From: Gossypium raimondii
Taxonomy: Eukaryota; Streptophyta; Magnoliopsida; Malvales; Malvaceae
Length of the DNA: 64,000 bases
Direction of reading: 5' to 3'
Assembly: GCF_025698545.1 (NCBI RefSeq)
Contig: NC_068565.1
Span: 372,001-436,000 of the forward strand
Part shown: positions 11,914-24,713 of the stretch, in pieces
Layout: each line of letters starts with the position of its first letter
Numbering within the stretch: the first letter of the stretch is position 1
The notes under the pieces: generated by a model
Told to the model about the DNA's origin: nothing
Databases searched by the model: none
Seen by the model: only the letters and a program-made list of their open reading frames with translations
Translations under genes and position numbers: made by a program

Positions 11914-14900
11914 ATGGATCCAGAGCAAACATTTATGAGGGTTCAAGGGAGATTTTCTCAGATATTAACCCCAAGAGTTAGGGTAGCGTTGGAGTATATC
12001 TATCTCTTCATTGCTATTACTTCCTTTTGTATTCTTGTTACCATGCATGCAAATTATGTTCAACAGGTATTTTCTTTTAATTTGTTGGGTTTTTTTTTTT
12101 GCTGATTTGTTTTTTTTTGGGGGGGGGGGATTGTTTAATCGGGTTTAGAAGAGTTTAATTGACGTAATTTCAGCTAAATTTTTTTGGGTATTTCTTGTTT
12201 GGAACTGTTTTAGGTTTAATTTATATTCACTGTTCATAATTCCAACTTACTAGCTTAATTTTATAATTGAAGTTTGAGAAAGTGGTTCTCTTACTGCTGA
12301 CCGTTTGATCAACTGAATATAATTGTAGAATAGATGATTGCAATGATCGAAACGCCCATTAGAATACGATTTTACAAGTACTAAAAATAGTTAAGAGGAT
12401 GTTCATTGTTTTACAATAGGGTGAACAGGATTGCTAAATATCATTAGGGAATTGAACTAGGATGGCAGTGGTAGGGGTGGTTACGGTTCAGTTCGAGTGA
12501 GCTTTGGATTTTTAAGGCCTGCTACTTGAATGAAGTAAATACTAAAGTCAAACATGCCAGTTACAAAGTCAGCTACAACTTTTATAGGAGACTATAATGT
12601 CTCGGTCACTGTTTATTTTACTTTGATTAGGAGTTGGGATGGTTCATCCATAGAATGGTTGAAAAATCTATTGTTTCTTTCTCTCCGTGCAACATAAATG
12701 AAGGCATTCAAATGCTAACTTGATGATGATAGTGATCGAGGATTTACCCTTTAGGTTGCTAAGAGCCCAGTGTAATTCGTGGTCTCAATCAATGACTTTC
12801 GTTTTGATGTTGCATAACTCCGGTATTTGCTACCATAGCTCTTTGGAGAAACTGCAGCCTAAGAAAATGCAGTTAGAGCATAAAAACAGTGCTCATCCTC
12901 TACAAGTCCCCATCGTACTAGTCTATCTCTTGTTGGGAGTCTATCCAAAATTGCCATCTTAGAGATAATTGCGTGTTTTGGGGACTGAGAATTGGTACCA
13001 AATCAGTCTATGCCATTCAACTTTATCCTTCCCCAGCCTTAACTCTTGCTGAACTGCTGCCACTATGTATTTATCCCAGGGAAAGGCCTCTTAAAGTGCC
13101 ATTCACTTGCTTCATGACCTGTTTGTGCCATTGGCCTCAACTACAGAAAGCTTTCACCAATTCCTAAGTTTGCACTTAGGATTTGATCCATGCTATCCAA
13201 ATGGAAACAGCTGAAGCAAGAATAGCCCAAAGGTTTCTAAGAATACAAGCAAGATTCCAAGACTTTATGTCTTTGATTCCAAGACCTCCTCCAGATTTGG
13301 GAAGACATATAGACTGCCAACTAACATGAGCACATAGACAAATGAACCAATCTGACCTGAATTCCACTGGTTCGGATTGGTTAAGTTTTTTACTTATTTA
13401 GAATAAAATATCTATTTTTATATTAGAAATAATTATAAATAAAAACAGAATTCTGTCTGGTTCAAATTGTTATAGTTATTTAGCTTTTGAACCAAAAACT
13501 GAACCGAACCATATATGTTTAAGTATTATATAAACTAAAAGTGAAGAAAATTCAGTAAAACCAAACAAAACATTACGGTTTGAATCAGTATACTGTTTTC
13601 TCTTTTATTTTTGCTCGGCTCTATAAGTGGGAGAGGGATGGCCAACATGTGATAATTTGTCCTTTTTCTTTAATTTTTTTTCTTGACATGTAAGGAAAAC
13701 TTGAATGAATTGTGATGCTTTTTTTTGCATATGAAGCCTGGATGTTCGAGTGAGCTCTCTGGAATTGATTCAAATGAAGTACAACTTATTCAGATTAAGG
13801 TAAGATATTAGCTTTTATTTGTAATATATTAATGATACATAGAGTTTGAAGAGACAAGAGACCTATTTGATATAAAACTATTGCTCCTTTAGACCTCAAA
13901 TTTGTCCTTTAATGTAGATAACCAGTGCTGGCTTGTGGTCAAGAAATGAGTCTGAAACCGTTACTATAGATAACCCTGATTTAAAAACCGCAACTGAAAA
14001 TGTAGAAGTTGCAAGTGTTGTTGATGAAGGGTTGATGTTCTTGGATGCCAAGTTTTGGTTGAACTGGTTTGATTCAGGCGCTAGGAAGGGGAAATCAGCA
14101 TGGAAGTTCTGGAATACTGATGGTGATCTTATTAAGCAACATGCAGAAAGCTCTACCAATGGTGAAATCTCTAAGCCAAATATCGACAGTGTTGTTGCTA
14201 AAATCGATAATGAGGAGACACGTAACGGTTTCTCTTTATCAGCAAAACAGACATTTAAAGCAGCTGTTGTGCACTTTGGCAAAAAGTGGTACAGACGTTT
14301 ATCTTTTATTTGGAGACATGCAGTTCAAATCTTTGCAAGTTTCCATAAGTTGTTGGTGAGTAAATAAGGAAGCAAACATATCCTTTTTTTTCATGGCTTA
14401 AACTTCTCTTTGCTCAGTTTTGAACTTCTTAAGTGCAGAACATAACAGGTTTACATCTAAATCTTGATGTTCCTAAATGGTTGCGTATACTTCACTTCGA
14501 CAAGCTTAACTCATATGCAGGTAGATAACATCATTCTATCCTCTCATCTTTGTTCACTTGGTCAAATTGTGAGCTTTCAGAAATAATTATGAATACTTAG
14601 GTTTTATGGTAATGATAGATTTTGATTCTTGTTGTAAAAGATTCTGTTTCTTGCTTTGTTGAGCATGAATAGCAAATAACAAGCACACGAATGCAAACAC
14701 ACCATATATGTTATAAGCAATTTGGCATTTTTGGCATCCTAGGGTGTATACTTTCTATTTTATTAAAAAAAATTGTGCTGTTGGTTTCAGTGCACTGGCT
14801 TGAGAGAAGAAGTAAAGCATTTGAACCAACTTATCTCTATTCTTTGGAAAAGGTATTTTCTCTCAGTCTGAATTTTCTTCTTTTTTTTGGGTGAATCTTT

Positions 14901-17122
14901 GATGCATTCTAAGATTTATTAATGTGTTCCACCATTTGAAGTCAGTATCTTTAAACATAAAAAAATGCTACTGCTGCAGGGTTACTTCTTGCTGCCTGAA
15001 GCAGCTAAGTCACAGCATAACATCCGTACTGTTAATATTAGCTTATCAGCTCGACATCCCTGTTTTGGGAACAGGTTATATTTGCTGAAATTTACTATTT
15101 GCAACTTCCACTTTCATCTTTCTTAGATTGTTATGTTTTTATCTTCATGTGATGCGTAAATAAAATAAGAAAGAAAGCCATACATTAATGCCAACTTGTT
15201 TGCAGGTGGCAGCAACTTCTCATCAATAGATTTGTCGGGTATGACACTATTATGATGAATAGCTTATTGCATAAGCCTGGCCTAGGTAATACTTTGTATT
15301 CAAATGCAGCATCACACTTTTCTTTGATAGCTTTTTGAGTTTTACACTATGTAACAACATGTTTATCAAGCAATATTTGATACAGTTCTTTCAATGCATC
15401 AGTGAATTTCATTTTAAGGTCATTTTATCGTTACATTCTTAGCTTTCATTTTATTAGTCACTTAACATCTTTAAATGATTATTTTCTTTATATATTCACA
15501 ATTTAACATACATGTCCATAACATTATGCACTTAATCCCAGTGCTGATAATGGTCATTATGACATTATAAGTAGACTCTGCATCTCCTTCTAGTCCTTAT
15601 GGTAGCTTTTGTGTACCTAAATGTTTAAAGTCACCTTGTAGCTGTTGGTTTTTTTTTTTTTTTTTTTTGGTATGACCAAGGTATCCTTTATGTCAGTTTT
15701 ATAATCTATGAAGATTGATCCTTTCGGGGTCTGTGGCTGCCTCTCCCAACAATGTTTTTTTCAGGGTTTGAACCTGAGTTCTCTTTTTGCATGGTGAATT
15801 TGGGGCTATTTTGTTCCTCTTTATAGCTTGTTTTGGAACTGTATTGCAGGTTATCTTTATAACTTTCAGACGAAGGAGTTCTATAATCTTAGTTATGCGC
15901 AAGAATTGCCTGGTAGTTCTGCAAGACTTGGAGGTTTGTAGTTTTAATTTCTTTTACACATTAAGACATTTTATTTCACTGGCCATCTAATGCTACAACC
16001 ACCTATGTTACTTGAACTTGGGTGTGAATGTCGGATACCTGTATGAGTCCAACATGGATATGTTCAATTTTTGCTAAGTTTTCCCATGTGTTTGAGGGAC
16101 CCTTTGAGTGACATATTCTAAGGCCCATGTCAGAAATGAGTTTCTAACATGTGTACTTCAAGAAAAATGGCACATACTTAGAGAACACATTAAGAAAGAT
16201 GGAAATATGATAATAAGAAAGAAAGTGATAGAAATGGTGAGAATAATGGCACTTGATCCTTATAAAATAGCAAAGATGATAGTATATTATTGTCATATTT
16301 CGTACTATAATATTGTTTTGTCATCAATGGATGAAATTTTCCTTGAAGTTATTTTTTATCTGGTTTCAATGCAGACTACCTTGTCACCAAGTGCGGTGTG
16401 CTCATGATGTCTTTCTTTGTATTTTTCACAACCACCATGTCGGTATCATTTACATTGAGGGAAACTCAGACTCGCATGCTTAAGTTCACAGGTCCGTTAA
16501 CTTCTATTTCTTGGCAGGCCATGTGATGTTGTGCAAGGCAATGTAATGTTTGTGCAGATTGCATTCATTTCAATTCGTTGAAGAAGTTTATGATTAAAAA
16601 CTTGGATACCAACTTATCACCCTTAGACTTTCGAAATCATTTTAGATGGGTTTTTACTTTTGTTTTAGAGTCTCTATGTTTTGACCTTTTGCCTATAGTT
16701 TACTGAAGGAGTCATTCAATTGGATTATATTGATGGATGAATTCTGTGTCTAGAAAGAGGTGGCAGCACTTTGACATCGTTGAAATGCATCATTTTTCCT
16801 TCAATTTTCAAATATGAATTGTATCTCCTTTTCTCAATTTATTTCAGTGCAGCTTCAACACCATGCTCGACATAGGCTTCCAACATTTCAGTTGATATTT
16901 GTGCATGTAATTGAATCGCTTGTATTTGTACCGGTAGGCATAAATCTCTTGGCTGTTCTTTCGAACTTTCAAGCGTTTGCCACTAGCCTTAAAGAATGTT
17001 GTTGTCGTCTTGCAGATTATGATTGGCATCCTCTTTTTTCTGTTTGAGTTCTACGATGATCAACTATTGGCTTTCATGGTTTTAATTCTTGTCTGGATAT
17101 GTGAACTTTTTATACTGATCAG

Positions 17123-17163
<41 letters not shown>

Positions 17164-18997
17164 ATATATATATATCTGAACTAGAAAGAGTTGGGTTATA
17201 CATGTTTTCTTAGGTGGTAGGACCAGTAGGTGGTGTTTATAGCAGGCATAAATTTGAGCAAAATGGCAAAATCTCTCAACCTGTGTTACTCGAACTTCGG
17301 TGTAAGTGTCGAACATGGGTATGTGTTAGACACGGGTATATACAAAATTTTCCAAGTTCTTTCATGTATTTAGAGGGTCTTTGGAGAGTCGTAATACCCA
17401 TATTGAAATTGTGTCGGACATGAATACTTTAAGAAAAATAAAGAGTTGGAGCAACTTAGCTCTCAACTGTAGGTTATAATCATATCACTTCAATTAGATA
17501 ATTCCGGCTCCTTTTGCTTTTTAATTGGGTGCAGGTTAATATCTACCATATATGATTGCATCGAACGAGTTTACTCCGTATCTTCTGAATCCCATATCTA
17601 TTTAATATGATTGTTTCTGTTTGCAGTGTTCGGACACCAATATCAATGAAGTTTTTTCCTCGATTCTTTTCGCTCTACTTTCTGGTTTTTCACATTTACT
17701 TCTTCTCCTATGCATATGGTATGATCCTATACCGTTCATAGAGCGATTAGCCTCGGAATTTGCTTCTTTTTCTAATTTTTTTTTCTTAAATTTCTCCAGG
17801 TTTTTCGTATTTGGCTCTCTCTACTGCTGCCGCATTCATGCAGCACCTTATTCTGTACTTTTGGAATCGTTTTGAGGTAATGATCATTGAAAAGGCTGGC
17901 AATCTTCTGTTCTATACTGTGGTTTTGATATGATTTTGGGTAAACTACGGTAGAAGTCACCAAACTATGGTTCTTTTTTCTTTTTGTCACTCAACTATGA
18001 AAAGCTACAAAATGGTCACCCAACTATTAGTAAATTTCTTTTTTGGTCACTCAACTGTTCAATTTTGTCTTTTTTAGTCACCAGCTGGCTGGAAACACCC
18101 AAAAATGCAAAATAGTTGGGTGACCAAAAAAGATAATTGAATAGTTGAGTGACTATTTTGTAACTTTTCATAGTTGGGTGACCAAAAAAGGACAAAAAAA
18201 AAAATCATTGTTGGGTGACTGCTAATGTGATTTACCCTATAACTTTTTATCAACTCTTATTATGGGAATTTATGATTTAAAATTCACTTAAATGTAGCTA
18301 GTAAATATAATTTATCGGCTAGGTCTATGGAGAGTGATTGGGGATAAAATTCCCATACTTGGGTCCGTGTGTTTGTCGAACTCTAATACTTCCATAAGAA
18401 CGATGGTTCGGAGTAACATAACAACAAATAAGTTGCAGGAAAGAAAATTTCCGAAATATTTTGTTTACATTTCTAGCACTTATCTATACGTTACACTTCT
18501 AGGTACCAGCAGTTCAAAGGTTTATGCAAAACCGGCGATCTCAGCTTCAGCAGCATCCGGACTTCCATATCACTTCTTCGACTATACTTGCATCTACTCT
18601 ACACATTCGAAGATTAAACACCCGGAATCCGGGCCTAGCTAATACAGATCCTTCCTCCGGGCTGGGGTCGAGAACCGTATCTGATCAAGCAATGCCAGCA
18701 AATGTAGCCGGAGAAGCTACTGGCCCTCAAGGAAATGCGGGAAACAACAATGTGGGCCGGAGTGTTGACCCTGTGCAGATTTCCGGACAAGGACAACCTG
18801 AGCTACCGCAAGCCGAAGCTGGTTCTAATCCTGGGACTATGAGTTCATTCAGTTCATTGTTATTATGGATCTTGGGAGGTGCTTCATCTGAAGGTCTCAA
18901 TTCATTTCTTTCCATGTTCCGGGACGTGAGAGAACAAGGGCGGGTTTATACCAACTCTCCTAGGCATGAAGATCGTGCGACGCAGAATGTCCAATAG
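11914..18997 (+). CDS. Membralin-like membrane protein
   Basis: Fourteen exons join in frame: 11914-12066, 13737-13799, 13918-14355, 14439-14520, 14791-14852, 14980-15074, 15206-15285, 15850-15933, 16375-16491, 16848-16933, 17016-17122, 17627-17718, 17800-17876 and 18503-18997. They total 2031 nt, or 676 residues. The protein starts MDPEQTFMRVQGRFSQ and has a first membrane segment at about 28-47. A long loop of about 300 residues follows, then a cluster of hydrophobic segments at about 355-510, and a hydrophilic 165-residue tail. This matches plant membralin (Arabidopsis At1g60995, from memory). In animals membralin (TMEM259) is an ER membrane protein linked to ER-associated degradation; the plant role is poorly known. 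Intron 1 holds a LINE fragment. A (CT)n tract begins right after the donor at 17122, and a MITE lies in the last intron. Confidence 0.93.
12720..13370 (-). mobile_element. LINE (non-LTR retrotransposon) fragment, zf-RVT region
   Basis: Minus-strand reading gives pieces of the region after the reverse transcriptase of plant L1-type LINEs. Near 13180-13360 it reads WQSICLPKSGGGLGIKDIK and LACILRNLWAIL, like 'W..ICLPK.EGGLG'. At about 12890-13060 come IISKMAILDRLPTRDRLVRW and GLVEDEHC, the zf-RVT (zinc-binding) hallmark. Near 12720-12790 a stretch reads LHWALSNLKGKS in another frame. The frame is broken and the reverse transcriptase core is absent, so this is a dead 3' fragment. It lies antisense in membralin intron 1. 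Confidence 0.8.
16005..16190 (+). repeat. Dispersed repeat ('tacttgaacttgggtgtgaatgtcgg'), first of two copies
   Basis: A stretch with 'gttacttgaacttgggtgtg', 'gtcggatacctgtatgagtcc' and 'tttgagggaccctttgagtg' recurs in diverged form at 17283-17450. Both copies lie in membralin introns in the same orientation. It has no coding potential. I do not recognise a named family. Confidence 0.5.
17123..17176. repeat. (CT)n plus (TA)n microsatellite at a splice donor
   Basis: About 20 CT units followed by a few TA units begin immediately after the donor of membralin exon 11 (GATCAG|GTTCTCTCT). The donor GTTCTC is itself part of the repeat edge, so length changes could affect the splice site. Confidence 0.9.
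17283..17450 (+). repeat. Dispersed repeat, second copy
   Basis: This stretch ('gttactcgaacttcggtgtaag', 'gtcgaacatgggtatgtg', 'ttagagggtctttggagag') is a diverged direct repeat of 16005-16190, in the next-but-two membralin intron. Confidence 0.5.
17938..18237. mobile_element. Short GGGTAAAC-end inverted-repeat MITE in last membralin intron
   Basis: The 300-bp element begins GGGTAAACTACGG and ends GTGATTTACCC. It is nearly a full palindrome: 'gtcactcaactatgaaaagctacaaaatggtcacccaac' in the left arm is mirrored by 'gttgagtgactattttgtaacttttcatagttgggtgac' in the right. It shares ends and arm phrases with the larger family at 35094, 56728 and 62355 but lacks their central segment. Confidence 0.75.
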
Positions 18998-21307
18998 CCC
19001 TGAGCAGACCGAGTGGCACACTCAAAAACAAAATGAAGATTTTAGTATTAGATGTTTGTATAGCTAATATTTCTAGTCATCTATATAGCAAAGATGAAAC
19101 AATGCATAAAGATACACATGTGATATATGGTACAAACCAATGCTTTAAAGTGTATAGATAAAAAAAGAAAACACTTTGAATATTCATTGAGAGAAATTTA
19201 AAAATGAAATGACAATATTGACATTGATATCAAAATAGGTTATAGTCCTTTTGAATGGTTTTTTGCCCTTTTTAATGCAATTTAACTCTTTAAAGAATTT
19301 CTTTCAAAAAAAAAAATACACTCAACGTGATTAAATTATTAATGAATTTACATGTTAATTAAATTATTAGTAAGTTTTACGTTTTTAACTTAAAAAAGTT
19401 ATAAAATTGATATTGAATTTGAAAGTTTTTATTTAAGTCAGAAGTTGTTTTGTTTTCCTTTTTAAAGTTTGTCTAGCGAGCTTTAAACGATGATTTGATG
19501 ATCAGTACGGTAGATTAATATCCATTGACAAGTGGAAGAACATATGTTAGATCCAAGTCAATTAGATGGTGTCAGATATCAGAGAAGAAAGCTGTTTGGA
19601 TATCAGCTCGCATATTCGTTACGTTCAAAGTTGTATCATGAAAATTGAACTATAAATGAGAAAGGAAAAGGAAAACATTCGATTGGTGCAGGCGGTGCGA
19701 ACAAAGAAAGTCATACAACAGTAATTTTAACAACCTAATGGCTTAAATGAAATCTTTTGAATAGTTCAATGATATTAGTTTAGTGAAATTAGTTGTAGTT
19801 TATCCCAAAAAAACCTCTATAAAGTATAATAATAATTTATTAGAGTACTAACTAGTTTGATGTCCTTTTAAGGTCAAAGTTTAGATTTTTCAATTCTTGT
19901 CAGTTGGGATAAATTTCAAATATATAAACTTTGATTTAATATGTAATTAAACACACAAATTTTGATTGTATAATTATATGCATAAAATTTTGATTATAGT
20001 TCAAATATATACATAGAACTTTAATTTGAATCAATTATATACTTTTAAAGAAATAAATACATCAAATTATTTTTATCTTTGGATATATATAATTATTTAT
20101 ACATGCAATATATAAACATAAAATGATTATATATCAATAATTGTATTACAATTTTTGAAATTTGGATCAAATCAAAATTTCATATATAAAATTGCATAAA
20201 ATCAAAGTTTATGTATAAAATTACACATCGAACTAAAATTCATGTATAGTTTTGAGATTTATATTAGTTTGGTTCGCATTGTAATTGATCCAACATATAT
20301 TTGTACTTGTAAATGTATTGTATTCGACGATTAGCTATTGACCTATACATGTTTTCTCATTTTGGTATCTAATTTTTTGTTTTACTTTAATACTTGAATT
20401 ATAATTTTTATCTTAATTTTCCCTCAAAGCGGGAAAAATGATAAAGATGATATAGTTCAAAGATCAAATTATGATAAACTTTTTTTCCTTTTGATCTTTC
20501 AAAATAGATGCTATCTGATAGTGATTTTAACAATCCAATTATTTAAATGAAAAATTTAGTATAATTTAATAACATTTTGTAATTTTTAAAATTAAATAAC
20601 CAAAACATAATAAAATTAATAGTTTGATAACTTAATATACCCTTTTTTTCTTTTACAGATTTATTAAAAAGTTAAAAGTTGTTCTAACTTTTCCAAAATT
20701 TTATCTATATGTAACCAGTGGCGCGCAGGCCACTCCTCTAGAAGATTTTTCATTTAAACTCTTATAGTTTATAAAATTTTAAATTAATAATAATAAAATT
20801 ATACTTTGACCTAAAAATAATAAAATTTTAAATTAATATTTTAAAATTATAAAAATATAGACTATTAAAATAGTAAAATTAGATTTTTATTATAGTAAAA
20901 ATATCTAATTTAATTCCTTAAAAATAATTTTCTGGTTCCACCACTTTATAACCATAATAATTTTAAAAAGTAGATAATTTTAAATTCAATAAACATAATT
21001 TTCACGAAAATACCACCTTTGACCCGACATTTTTAATTAAAAAATCTACTTGAAATTTTTAAACATATGAAGTAAATCTCAAATTTTGCAAAAATATAGG
21101 GATTAACTGCATATTTTAACCTAAAATAAAATAAAGTTTACATGTTTTCGTCCTCCGCGACCTCTTCCATTGAAGAACACAAAATCATACCAAATATAAC
21201 TTCAAAAAAAAAAAAAAAAGAAGCTACAAATCACTTGAAAATGTGAGCCAAAAAGACACTAAAATCACTTGAAAATCATACAAAAAAATAATTAATTGAT
21301 TTACCTC
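18998..21307. other. Intergenic spacer, 3' to 3' between membralin and HSP40-like gene
   Basis: This is very AT-rich DNA with no gene. It contains a degenerate copy of the GGGTAAAC family (19365-19806) and many short inverted AT-rich motifs. The convergent 3' untranslated regions of both neighbours must lie at its ends. Confidence 0.65.
19365..19806. mobile_element. GGGTAAAC-family element, degenerate copy
   Basis: The centre shows the family core: 'gatgatcagtacggtagattaatatccattgacaagtggaagaacata', then 'gatatcagctcgcatattcgttacgttcaaagttg' and 'gattggtgcaggcggtgcgaacaaagaaagtc'. The right end is 'tagtttagtgaaattagttgtagtttatccc'. The left arm is eroded. Confidence 0.65.
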
Positions 21308-23821
21308 TCAACAACAACCTTCCAATATACTACACGTCTCCGATCTCTGTTCGTCGGAGAGTTCCGCCGGAAACTTAACGAGAAACGTAATCCTCAAGTC
21401 ACCTCGTTTGTCTCCTTTAACGTTAGGCATCCCTTGGCCATGAATCACTTTTTCGTATCCCGGATATATGACCTCACTGACGTGTATGCTCATCGTTTCA
21501 CCTCCGAGCAACGGAACGGACAAGGAACAGCCCGTCAAGGCCTTAACCAACGGGATCTCGACGACTATCTCCAGATCGTCGCCGGTTCGCTTGAATAGCT
21601 CGTGCCTCTTCTCTTGAATCGTGAAGATGATGTCGGCCGGAAGGTAACCCGGTTTCTCATCGCCTTTGCCTTCGAAGGTAACCTTCGTCCCTTTGGTCCA
21701 TCCCGGCTTGACGTTAATTGTTAGTGTCTCCTCTTGCTTGACTATCATTCTGTATACATAAAAAAGAATTGAATTTATATGCGGGTCGGGTCGTATCGGG
21801 TGGGTGGAATCGGATTTTAGTATGGTTTAATTCAAATTAGTTTTAAAAAGGTATAATATAAATTTAGTTCTTAATATTTAAAATTTTTTATCAATTTGGT
21901 ATTTATTTTTAGTTAAATTTATTCTTTAACATTTTAAAAGAGTTAAATTTTTTTTAACGAAAATATTAACTAAAACATTAATTTTTTTACAATTTGATTG
22001 TGACAAGTTGTGCGGCAATCTATGTATACTTCATAGTAAAAATAAAATAATTTTAAAATTAAAAAATTAACATTAAGTACATGTGAGTTGTCATGCATGA
22101 TGTTTGTTGCTTTTAAAATTTAATGTTTCATCAATATTTTCATTAAAAACACAGACTCTTTCTGAAGTTTGATGAACAAATTTGACACTTTTTAAAAAGC
22201 TAAAAGCTAAAATTGAAAAATACAAACAATTTAGATTAAATTTATCATTATGTCTTTAAAAATATTTACTATCATTATATAGTTTTTAAAGAGCTAAACT
22301 GAAACCGAAACCGAAACTAAATTGAACCATACTAATTTGGATTGATTTAGTTCAAATGTTTCTTTGCTCATCCTTAATTGCTGGGCTTGTGTATTATATT
22401 AAGATTATACATGCTTCTTGAAATCTTGCCTAGCCCGACAAGAAATATGAGTTTTAAATTTTATTCGAACTCGTTTGTATTTGTAGGTAGTTAATTTTTT
22501 AATATTTTATTATATCGCTATAGGACACTTGCCAATCCCTTACACTGCTTGTGAAATCTAAAAACTCTCCTCAAATATGCCAAATATTTTCCCTTAATTT
22601 AAAATTCTATATTTTATACGTTATAATTAATTTATATTTAATCTATTATAGAATATAAAAAGGGCAATGTATTCTAAAATTAGAAAACAGGTCGAGATGA
22701 GCTTGGACCAAAATATAGGAGCTCAAGCTCAATTCGTATTTTAAATGGATTTTAATATTTTCATCAAAATCACACTTTTCGAGCTTAATTTGTTCAAACC
22801 CTTTCAAATATAGGGTAAGACTTTAGATTTAAGTTAGTAGTCTAACTCATAAATAAGTCTACCTCAAGCCCGAGATTCAGTTTAATTGTTCATCATAGCA
22901 TCATGCATATTTAAGTCTTATGAACATTAGATATATATACTCGAGAAAAGGATGGTGTACATATAAAAAGAAATAGAGTTTCATACCTTTCTTCAGAGAT
23001 GACATCTTTTACGATGTTGATCTTTTTTAGCCCTCCATGACAGAGCTCCTCCAAGGTGCATTCAAGTGTTTTTTCGACTGGCAAAGGTTTTCTCCGAGCA
23101 ATGGAGTGTGAGAATATAATAGGAGTGGTGCTCCTTTGGCTTGTACTTCTCGAAAGGTTAGGTTTTTCGGTTTCTGAATTGCCTTTTCGGCTTAAACTTC
23201 TCGAAAGAGTGGAAGCTCGATTGGCACTAACACTTCTCTTCTGTTGTTGTTTTTGTGGTGTTTCATCTTCGTCTCGACCCTTTTTACTAAAAGTTCTCGA
23301 AAGCGAGAATCTCGAAGGGCTATTAGATGTCCGGATCGAACTCTTTGACAAATAGGTCGGTACAGGTGTAGGTGTGTGGCTCCTCCTACTCGAACTCTTC
23401 GAAAGAAACGAAAATTGACGAGAAAACATGCTCTCGTCCGCACTTAGCCTATTTTGTTTCTCTCTTTTTGAATGTTTCTCACCTTTTTTCGATTTATCTT
23501 CTTGTTCCTTCTTATTACCTTTCTGAAATTTAAAGAAAATCAAACATCAACATACATACATACATTTGAATTGAAAATTTATGTACAAACCTTGGAAGAA
23601 TCATCATGATCTTTGATCTTGCCTTCCTCTTTCTTTGGAGAATTTTTATCAGAACACCATTTATTAACAATAGATTTGTATGCTTTGCATGACAAGCCAA
23701 TAATGCCAGACGTATTCGAACGATGACGATCGTGATTGTGGTCTTCATCTCGATCTTGATCATGATCGTCCTCATGATCATGACGACGACGACGACGATC
23801 AGAATGAGAGTGATCTCCCAT
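21308..23821 (-). CDS. J-domain-less HSP40/DnaJ peptide-binding protein
   Basis: Three exons join in frame: 23591-23821, 22987-23522 and 21308-21749. They total 1209 nt, or 402 residues. The N-terminus is rich in His, Asp and Arg (MGDHSHSDRRRRRHDHEDD). A Ser/Arg/Lys-rich linker follows, with repeated LSRS and FSKS motifs. From about residue 225 the protein is a DnaJ C-terminal substrate-binding domain: LEELCHGGLKKI, VKPGWTKGTKVTFEGKGDE, LVKALTGCSLSVPLLGGE and GDLRITFLVKFP. No J domain and no HPD motif occur in the model or in the flank I read, so it should not stimulate HSP70 by the usual route. It resembles Arabidopsis At1g11040, also annotated without a J domain. A role in binding unfolded clients is inference. 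It is transcribed away from the TMN1 gene. Confidence 0.9.
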
Positions 23822-24713
23822 CAAAAAGACTATAAAATACAATAATTAAATGAAGCTTTTAAAAAAAAAAGCTAAAGAGAGAAATTGAGGAAAAGGTTTC
23901 AGAAAAAAGAATGAGAAGATGGAATAAGAGAGAATGTTGGTGAAATGCCCAGTCTTCACAAAGCAATTTGTTAGGAGCTTTTATTAGCCATAAGAATAGG
24001 TCAGTTATGCATACACATATACATATATATACACAAAAGCCTTCTTAACACTATTAATTACAATTTGTAGTGTTTTTAATCTTTGTCCCTTCCATCATAA
24101 ATAGTTGCACACTATTTTGATTTATCTTTATTTAAATTTTATTATACAAATATATAAACATTAATATAACTTTTATGGTGGGTTAGGTAGAAATCAGCTT
24201 GGGCTCGAAAAAATTTAAAAATATGCTTTCATTCAAAATTTGGAACTCCTAACTCAAGCGGTAACCATTAAATTTATTAAAAACTTGACTTTTTAAGAGT
24301 ATTATGTGAATATAACAATCTGATATGACAAGCATGTGATAAAATATTTTTCGTGTAAGATTTTGGATATTGTTTGGTCAAGAATGAAATTTCAAAATTT
24401 AAAAACAATATAAAGATTAAAAAGATCAAATTAAATTACAAGAACTAAATTCAAAATTTACACATAGTACAAGGACTAATAATGAAATTTAACCAACAAT
24501 ATCCTTTAATTTTAGCGAGAAAAAAATAGAGGGAGATGATGGTTCATATAAATAATAGGAATAAAAAACTGAAAAAACTCTCTCCCAAAAATCTACGAGA
24601 AATTCAAAGGGAGAATTTAAAAAAAAAAAAAACAAAGGGAGAGAACTCAGTCACGTAGCATTTCGAATCGGCGTCGGGACCATTCAGATCCGATCAACCG
24701 TCCGACGATCGCA
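23822..24713. promoter_or_regulatory. Shared 0.9-kb intergenic region between divergent HSP40-like and TMN1 genes
   Basis: The two start codons are 892 bases apart and point away from each other, so both promoters lie here. The DNA is AT-rich. I see no unambiguous shared element, and a truly bidirectional promoter is only a possibility. Confidence 0.4.

Noticed and set aside
17119-17316. Open frame on the minus strand ending in a run of Arg-Glu
   Set aside because: It is a translation of the CT microsatellite.
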